From: Bathymodiolus brooksi
Taxonomy: Eukaryota; Mollusca; Bivalvia; Mytilida; Modiolidae
Assembly (NCBI GenBank): GCA_963680875.1
Contig: OY804590.1
Coordinates: forward strand, 23,064,640 to 23,128,639
Direction of reading: 5' to 3'
Length of the DNA stretch: 64,000 bases
Shown here in pieces: positions 29,401 through 38,400 of the stretch (its first letter is position 1; every line of letters begins with the position of its first letter). The notes below the pieces were generated by a model. It was not told the DNA's origin, ran no database searches, and saw nothing but the letters and a program-made list of their open reading frames with translations. The position numbers were made by a program, and so were the translations under genes.

Positions 29401-32400
29401 TTCATTGGTTACTTTAAAATGTCAGACAGTTAAATACATGTTTCTTTTTCTATTAAATAAGTATCTAAAGCCTAATTTTTAGGATCTTTATGTACATTAA
29501 TTACCACTGTTATTACCATCTATCACACACTCAATTGTTTCTTTAACTCTTTATTTACTTAACGAGGATTGCCGACAGCCGATGGCTACGAACGGTTCTC
29601 ATCAAAATACATACATGAATACATAATTTGAATCAATATAATGCCTAAATGGTTATTACAAATATTGAAATGACAACATGACATATAAAAGACAAGACAA
29701 CACACATGCATGCACACATTTTAAATAACAAATAATATCAAATATTTTAACAAAGATATAACTACCAGTAATGTGCTAATGATTTATTCACTGAATTGTT
29801 GAATGAATTTTTTAAATAGAAGAATTTTTGGCTCACTTCAAGATGAAAGCCTGGGTGGCTCAATGAGTTAGGTAGCAGCTGGATTACCTAACAACTCATA
29901 CAAGCCTATCACCAATATGGCGTGGGTTTGCGCCCAGCTTTGTAAATTACAAACCAGAGGCTCCCAGGAGCCTGTAATCGCTCACCTAGATCAAAGCTGC
30001 TTTCAATAACAACGCAACTGCAGCACTGTGGTGGCCATCTTGGTGGGAGAGCGCGACTGCCGGACACAGTTTTGGAAGAGGACCATCCAATGACTATTCC
30101 ATCAAAGTTTGGTTCTAATTGAGCTACTGGTTCCAGCCAAGATGGTTTTTATGTGAATTTCCCATAGGGTCCTATGTTAAACTAAGTTCAGCTGTGCAGC
30201 CATCTTGGTCAGAGGGTGGGACCACCAGACACAATTTTCGAAGAGGACCCTCCAATGACTATTTTATCAAAGTTTGGTTCCAATTGAGCAACTGGTTCCA
30301 GACAAGAAGATTTTTATGTGAATTTCCCATAGGGTCCTACGTTAAGCTAAGTTCGGCTGTGGCAGCCATCTTGGTCGGGGGTCTGAAATGCCGGACACAA
30401 TTTTGGAAGGGGACCACCCAAAGATCATCTCAGCAAAGTTTGGTTGAGATTGGCTCAGTAGTTTCAGAGGAGAAGATTTCTTTTAAATTTCATCCCCCTT
30501 TTTTTCTATTTTTAGCTAGGTGGCCATCTTGGTTGGAATTCGGGATCACCGGACACATTTTTGGAAGGGGACCACCCAAGGACCATTCCACCAAAAGTTG
30601 CTTGCAATTGGCCCAGTGGTTTCTGAGGAGAAGATTAAAATGTGAAATGTTGACGGACGGACGACGGACGAAAAGTGATGGCAATAGCTCACCTGGCCTA
30701 AAGGCCAGGTGAGCTAAAAAGGGTGCACTCGACTCGCAGCTGCAAGTGATAAAGTTTACCAGTTACTTGCCCATGGTCGGTGGTTCTCTCCGGGTACTCC
30801 TGCTTCTTCCACCACTAAAACTGGTCGCCATGATATAGCTGAAAGTGGCATTAAACACAATAAATCATTAAATCAAATCACTTCAAGATGCTACTATTAG
30901 TTGGTTGTGGTATGTATTTCTGCATAAAGTATTTGTAATTAATGGATGCAGAACTTTTGTTCCATTCCGGCAAATGGATCAAGGTAAATGATAGTCGCCA
31001 AATCATATCAGATTTAGATCTGCGATTTGCAGAGCAGCAATATGATTGGAAGAGGAAATGTCACTTGAATGTGACCCATTATGAGATTTCAGTGAAGAAG
31101 ATTGGAATGTGAAAAATTTACAGGCAATGATGGTGACTACGATGAGGACCAAATCTTACGAAGAGGACAACTTTTTTGCCCTAGTTTCAATAAAATCACC
31201 ATACTTCCGCCCCAAATGTGAAGTTTTAGCGGATTTATCAGTTTTTTGGAAATCAGTTTTTTTTGCCACCAATAATACTACCTTTTCTTGTATTTCATGC
31301 ATACAGCCTTTCATGTTATTGCAATTTGATCTATAGGGTTAATTATTCAACATTTTATTCCAAACTTGTTGATAGCATTTTAAGATCATCAAACAACACA
31401 TTTGTTTTGGCAAAATCTAGGGAACTTGCATTGCAGTAGTGGTGAAAAAAATAAATAAACGGGAGCTCTTTGGAAGTCATCCAGATTGTGACCTACTTCG
31501 TCATTACGCAAGCCCTCTGAAAGAAAACTCAAGTCATCCTAATTTTACAATGTGTAGTGAAGCCTGAATGTTTTAAAGTTTGGTAGGGGTCGTCGTGGTC
31601 GTAAGTACTTTGTCAGTGACTTGCAGCGGGTCCGTGGTTTTCTCCAGTTTCCTCCACCAATAAAACTGACCATCATGATATAACTGAAATATTGTTTAAA
31701 GTGGTGTTAAACACGATAACTTTAACCCATATCCCCCAAAAGTTTGGTTGAGTTGAGTGTGATAAGAGGATTTCCAGAGATTAATAGTCTGACAAAGACT
31801 AGATATACATAATTACATTTCTGCTTGGCAGCTATGGATGAAGTCACTTGTGAACTCCCATGTAAACATTAAACTTCTGTCTATTAGTAAAATTTTGATG
31901 ACATTTTACCTGCGTGGAATTCTCAGAAGATTCCTGTGTTGTTCATGTAGACATTCCACATTAGCCCGCTCTGTTTCTGATAACAATCCACTATTTTTGC
32001 TTGGATCCACAAACTTTATGTTCAGCTTCTCTAGAAAAAACAAAGAACAAATGTAACTAATTTTTTCAATCAGCATTTTTCTATAATATTGAAATTATGT
32101 TTTGAGTGGAAGTGAATCTGTGTAGATTTTCTATTGTTTGTTTATATATGTATTGCCATTCATTAGAGATCCAGTTATCAAGAGGGGGACGGGGGGGGGG
32201 GGGGGGATCTCATTAACCGACTTAACCCCAAAATATTTTTATGCCTATCCCAAACCAGGATCTGGATTTCCAACATTATATGTCATGGTTTTTTTGGGGT
32301 TCAGTGAGTTCAGTTACATTGTAAGATGAGAGGTGACTGTTCATTTTTTTGATATTGGTGGAATTGATGCCCATCACTGTTTAAACTCTCTTTTTATAAT

Positions 32401-35400
32401 GTATATGATTGATGGATTGATCTGTGTGTAATGCCTACTTAAGAAAATATTTCAGCTATATTGTAACATGAACAAATTTTATAATTTGATTTTCTTAAAA
32501 AGAAGGCTTAGGTTTTGGTGTTTAATGCCACTTTCAACAATATTTCAATTAATTCGTGGCAGTCAGTTTTATTGTTGGAGGAAACCGGAGTACCCAGTGA
32601 AAACCATCGACCTGTCGCAAGTCACTGACAAACTTTAAAACATGATGCTGTATGATAACTTTTATCGAGTACACCTTGCCATGAACAGGATTCAAACTCA
32701 CAACATAAGTGGTGATAGGCACTGATTGAAAAGGTACATGTAGTTGTAAATTCAACTACCATACAATAACAACAGTCAACAATGATCCCTCTTAACAAGA
32801 AGACCCTTATAACTCAAATATATCTGAATAAGAAAACAATATGGTTATATACTGCACAAATAAAAGAAAAATTAATATGATATCATTAGATGTTTTCTTA
32901 AATTTACAACTTAGTATATAAATCAATTTCTTATAAATTTGTAAATAAATCAGATAAAGCATTAACAGTAGAATAGCAGTAACATATCTCTACAGTCGAT
33001 CAAAGTTCACCACACTTGGTAAAACAGAGATTACTTTCTTCAGTTGAAATAAGGGCAAAGTGAGTGAAAATCTGTGAGACTTCTGAAAAGTTGCATGTAT
33101 TTTAATGTTTTCCCCACTACCACATGTCCCCTTTGGCATCACAAAACAAAAATGCTGCATGACGATCTTAAATATGATGCAATCAACAAATTTGGAATAA
33201 AATATTGAATATCAAACTCTGTATAGGTCAAATTTAAGGAACACGGGAGTTCCTTACACATGAAAAATATACTGCCTTCCAAAGACTGACGTGACAGGGT
33301 GACTAAAACTTCACCTTATAGTGGGAATAGGATGATTTCATTGACACCAGGGCAAAAAGGTCACCCATTTTTAACTGGCTTAGTGAATCCTGGTCGAGTA
33401 GAATATGCCTCAGTGAATAATTGGCATTAAACAAAATACATAGAGCTTATTCAGTTTTTGTCTTATTGATAGATGTACATCAAAAGTCTATCATACAATA
33501 ACAGAACCTGAGGGTTAAAAGGTCAATCAAAAGAAGAGGTGCATAAAATACACAAGTATGTTTTTATAAACAGCCATTTATCATCTGGTACCTGCAGTAA
33601 ATTCTGTTCCAGCTAGCTCTGCTGTAGAAAGAAAATCATCCAGATTGCTCTGTTCTGTGACTGACTGTAAGTTCAATCTTCCCCAGTCATAACCATCATT
33701 AAGTTCTGTTGTATGAAGCTAAAAAAATTATTTGAGTGCAACGATTAGCTTATTATAGGTTAAAGTAACTTTAAAGAAATAATTTGATGAGCTCTGTGGT
33801 CAGTTTTTCAAGAGCTAGAAAAAGAAGATATAAAATGAAATCTTTCAGAGTCCGTGTTGTTTCACTTTTTTATTTATTATTCATCTTTGTAGTTTTCATC
33901 TTTGTTGGATTTATTACTGATTGGTTTTTTTATTTCTGCAATGATGTGCTAAAACTTTTCCGCAAATTTCTTCGTTCTAATGACATCCCTCAATTCATCC
34001 ACAAGTGTTGGGATTTGGCTAAAAAAAAATAGTAGTTTAATCTGAATAATCAGATGCTTGTCATTGATTCATTTTTCCATTATAATCGGAGTTGTTCGTG
34101 TTTGTTACAAATTTAGGTGAAAATCTAGTTAATGATCACTCATAATTGAAGTTTATTATCATTACATGTAACAAGTGCTAGCCTCTATAAACTTGATGAG
34201 TCTATGTCAGTTTTAAGCTTTGAAAAAGCTGATTTATTGATTGCAAGACATACATTCTAAATACAAAACAGATTGTATTTCCAGAAAAGTATGAGATGAT
34301 CGAATTAATTATAATATCGAAAAATTGTAATCAATTGTCTTTGAAATTCAAGTAATATATCGATTTTTAATCATAATCGATTTTCGGAACACCACTAATC
34401 CACACATAACTCTCATAAGATTTGATGGTGTTTAAAAGATTTGAAAAATGTTTTCCAACCTGCAAATATTTATCATATTTTACACTAGGTGACATTCATA
34501 GCAAATACAACTTCTGCAATAATGCCCCCATCTTAATAAAGTTATTTCCATTATAGAGAGAAAATGGAGGGAGGCAGAATATAACGACTGAAATATTGAG
34601 GTTATTGACTCCCTTAAGTACAAAAGTAATTTGTTACTACACATGTACAGGGCTAGAAATTAAACACTAGCAAGCAGGCAAATTGCTAGTTGAAATTTTG
34701 ATTTGCCTTTATTTTGCTAGTGGCTAATATTATTACTAACAGAATTTTGCTAGTTTAAAAAAAACATGCATTCAGAATTGAATATGAAACAACTACACAT
34801 GTGTAAACTTGTACTTTTTGCCATTCACCACCTGAACATACCGTCTTTGTAATAGATGCTAAGGAAAAACCAGAGTATCTATTGACCCTATGTAAAGCCC
34901 TGAAATAATATCCGAACAACTGATTCTGGTCCTTGATTTCTAAAATAATATCGTGGTTTTTCCAGTTAAAGTAACCAGTTGCGAGAAAAATGTCAGAACA
35001 AAAATGTTCATGTCGATCACGATATTTAACAAAGTAAGAAGTACCATCGAGTTTCAGGTAGATTTATATTTTTACTGCGACTAAGTGGAAATATGTCAGT
35101 GCTTGTCGTGCATAAAACTTTGCTTGTTTTGTTTTTTTGACTAATAGTAATACAATATCATATAAATGTCAGTATGCTTGATGATGTTCGCTTGAGTCTG
35201 AGAGTTTTATTACTCCCAGTCTGAGCTCAAGGATCTGGAAATTGTAATGCAACAAGGCAGCGGTTCCCAAAGATTTACTGTTTAATTCATAGCTTTAATG
35301 CTTTCATTTTCCTATGACTATAAAGTATATATCTATACCCACAGGTACAGGGAAAGGACCCCCTTTTTTGACAATTTTTTTTTCTCATTTGAAGTATTTT

Positions 35401-38400
35401 TCCTCCGAGTGCGGTTAATAACATTAACTTACTATCCGCTGCAGTTTTCTATCCACATAATATTTGGTTACTATCAATATACAAATGTAGTAACTAACCA
35501 AATATTATGTGGATAGAAAACTGCAGCGGATAGTAAATTAATGTTATTAACCGCACTCGGAAGATAGTAAATTAATGTTATTAACCGCACTCGGAGGAAA
35601 AATACTTCAAATGAGAAAAAAAAATTGTCAAAAAAGGGGGGTCCTATTCCCGTGTACCTGTGTCTATACCCAAAAGAAAAACGACTTTAACGTAGTCTTG
35701 AAATTTAAAAAAATTGTGATTTAGCCTACTAAATCACTTTTGAAACAGATCACCATTCTGAGGACTTTATTGAAATATTTGATTGAACTGAATTTTTCTA
35801 AAGTTTAAATAACTAGAGCTACCCCATAGTTTTCATATTTCTTTTATTATAATTCTATTCCATTTCATCATGAATTTAAAAGTCAATTCATATTTTGTTT
35901 CATCGAAATACAAAAATTTCAATTGAAAAACGTTCGATTGCATTTACCCAAAATGTTATCACTCAGTCTGCTACTTTTTAATACATGTAGCTATATACCT
36001 GTAGCTCAGTCGAAGAGAATTCAGCTACTTTCATATTTCATACATTTTTCCATTTGCATTGTAGAAATACATTAATTGTCTCTAAAAATTATTTGTTAAA
36101 ATTGTACATTCTATCACACAAATTTAAAGAACATTTCAACATGTCAAATAGACAACTTTCACAATGCAATATGATCAGAGAGAGGGATTGCATGATTTTT
36201 TTCAATAAATCACATTAAACTTTGCTGATATAATTATTTTGTTAACACACTTATAATATTATGAAGCATGAATTTCGGGTTCAGTTTGGTTGCTAGTTGG
36301 GTCAGTATGTTTGCTAGTGGATTTTTTTACAACTAGCAAAGTTTTGCTTGTGGTGAAAGACATTAATTTCTATCTACATGTTTTTTTTTGTATTTTGTGA
36401 AGCTTTTCAACTTGTATGTTAAATAATGGTTTAAATGATTGACACAGGGCTCTACAATTCATACCAGCTCCCACTAGCCCCTGGCCAGTAAGGAAACATT
36501 TTTTACTCGCCAACAAAAGTACCTGTATGTTACTTGCCAGATTAATAAAGATACAAATTTGTACTATATAATTTCAATATGTATTTATTTATACATAATT
36601 ATTAATCCCCTGAATGAGACAGAAGATGCTTAGTTGAGGAATGGGCTTTTGCTGAACCTTTGGAACATTTTCATGCTTCAGACTTTTATTAAGAAAAACA
36701 AGACTTTCACATTTAAACGTTTTTACAGTAACAAATTCGGTTTTGACAGCAATATCTGAGCCTGCCTTTCTGCAAACATCACACTACATAATTAACGTTG
36801 CTACTGGAATCATAAATGTAAAATGAGCCACAAAAATTTTGACTTCCAGACATCGTGGAATTTGCACTTTCCACCTTTAAACCCGAAATTTCACCCCTTT
36901 TTGCTTGATACGTCCGTGGATATTGCATTAACAGGCCAGCTTTATGATAAGTTAATTCAACCGGTTTATTTTTAGCAAAATATTTTGTATGAAGGTTTTT
37001 TATTTTTGCTTATCGTGGTCACTTGCAAGCATTAAAAGTATGTGATTTAAAACTTTTATGTCGGAGTCCATTGTGCGGTTTAAAAGACTGAAAAATCCAA
37101 GTAGGATTTTAAAATGAAAAATGCGATCGGCGATGGTATGAAAATGTTCCAAAAATATCAACTCACCGTCAATACAGAATTTTTATTCGCATTTTACAAA
37201 AGTAACTCGCAAATGCGAGTGTTTTAGTCGCATTGTAAAGCCCTGTTGACATGTAATTGTATGTTGCAAAAACTGATAGAACAATATTTTCTGGGTAAAG
37301 ACATACAGTGATGATCTTTTTCATCAATTGAAAAACATATATTATTGGAGTTCTATGGTACAGTAGTAGTTAAATTTAAAATATGACGTTGAAAATTGGT
37401 TGAAATAGCACATGAATGCACAGCATCATAGAACCATCGGAACCACAGGATCACACTATAAACGAAAGAAGTTTTGTACTTGTCCTTTATGCTCCATATG
37501 GCATACATGTATGGACCTACATGCTATATGGTAGAATTTTGTTTTAAATTGAACATGTCCCTGTGATATAAATAAATTAAATTAGATCTCTTGAACTTTA
37601 TGATCACAACCCTAATCCTAATCTCCAACGAGATTAGGATTCCGAAGAAATTTTCTGTCTGTATCTTCATCCTAATCTCGTTTCAAGACCTATCAAGGGT
37701 ATTCTGGAAAATTAGAATTTGACCCCCCGGTGCATTTTGGCATGGATGGATTGTGTCAGATCAAGTGCAGGTAAGATTTCATATATAGACATATTTTCTA
37801 GTTCAAATCTGCAAAAATATTGATATTTCCTTACCTTTTACAGCGTATATCCGATAAAATAAACTAAAATCCACTTCGAGCTGTCTGCCATTTTAGTGAA
37901 CTCATGAACTACAAAAAATGTACACCACATGATCAAAATTGTCACGGATTTTGATACAGCCTGTTTCTAAATTAAAGGTCGATGTCAAATATTTATTGTG
38001 TAAATGCAAGCATATCCTTTATGGGCTGTTGATTGGTTTTAATAAAATATTTATAACAAAATTTTAAAACTTCAAGCAGTTTATATGGGATTTTAAAATT
38101 ATAATAAAATATTTGACATCGACATCTTGAATCTAGAAACAGGCTGTAACAAAATCCGTGACGATTTTGATCACGTGATGTAGTTCATGAGTTCACTAAA
38201 ATGGAAGACAGTTTGAAGTGGAATTTGGATTATTTTGTCGGATATATGCTGTATAAGCCTAAAAGGTAAGGAAATATCAATATTTTTGCAGATTTGAACT
38301 AGAAAATATGTCTATATATGAAATCTTACCTGCACTTGATCTGACACAATCCGTTCATGCCAAAATATCCATCGGAATGCACCGGGGGGGTCAAATTTTT

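Noticed and set aside
30119..30712. 197-codon plus frame
   Set aside because: Lies wholly inside the hairpin-ended modular repeat; the protein repeats with the modules and has no family likeness.
38266..38291. 26-nt intron joining MEDSLKW... to a second exon
   Set aside because: Consensus ends are present, but 26 nt is too short for spliceosomal removal.
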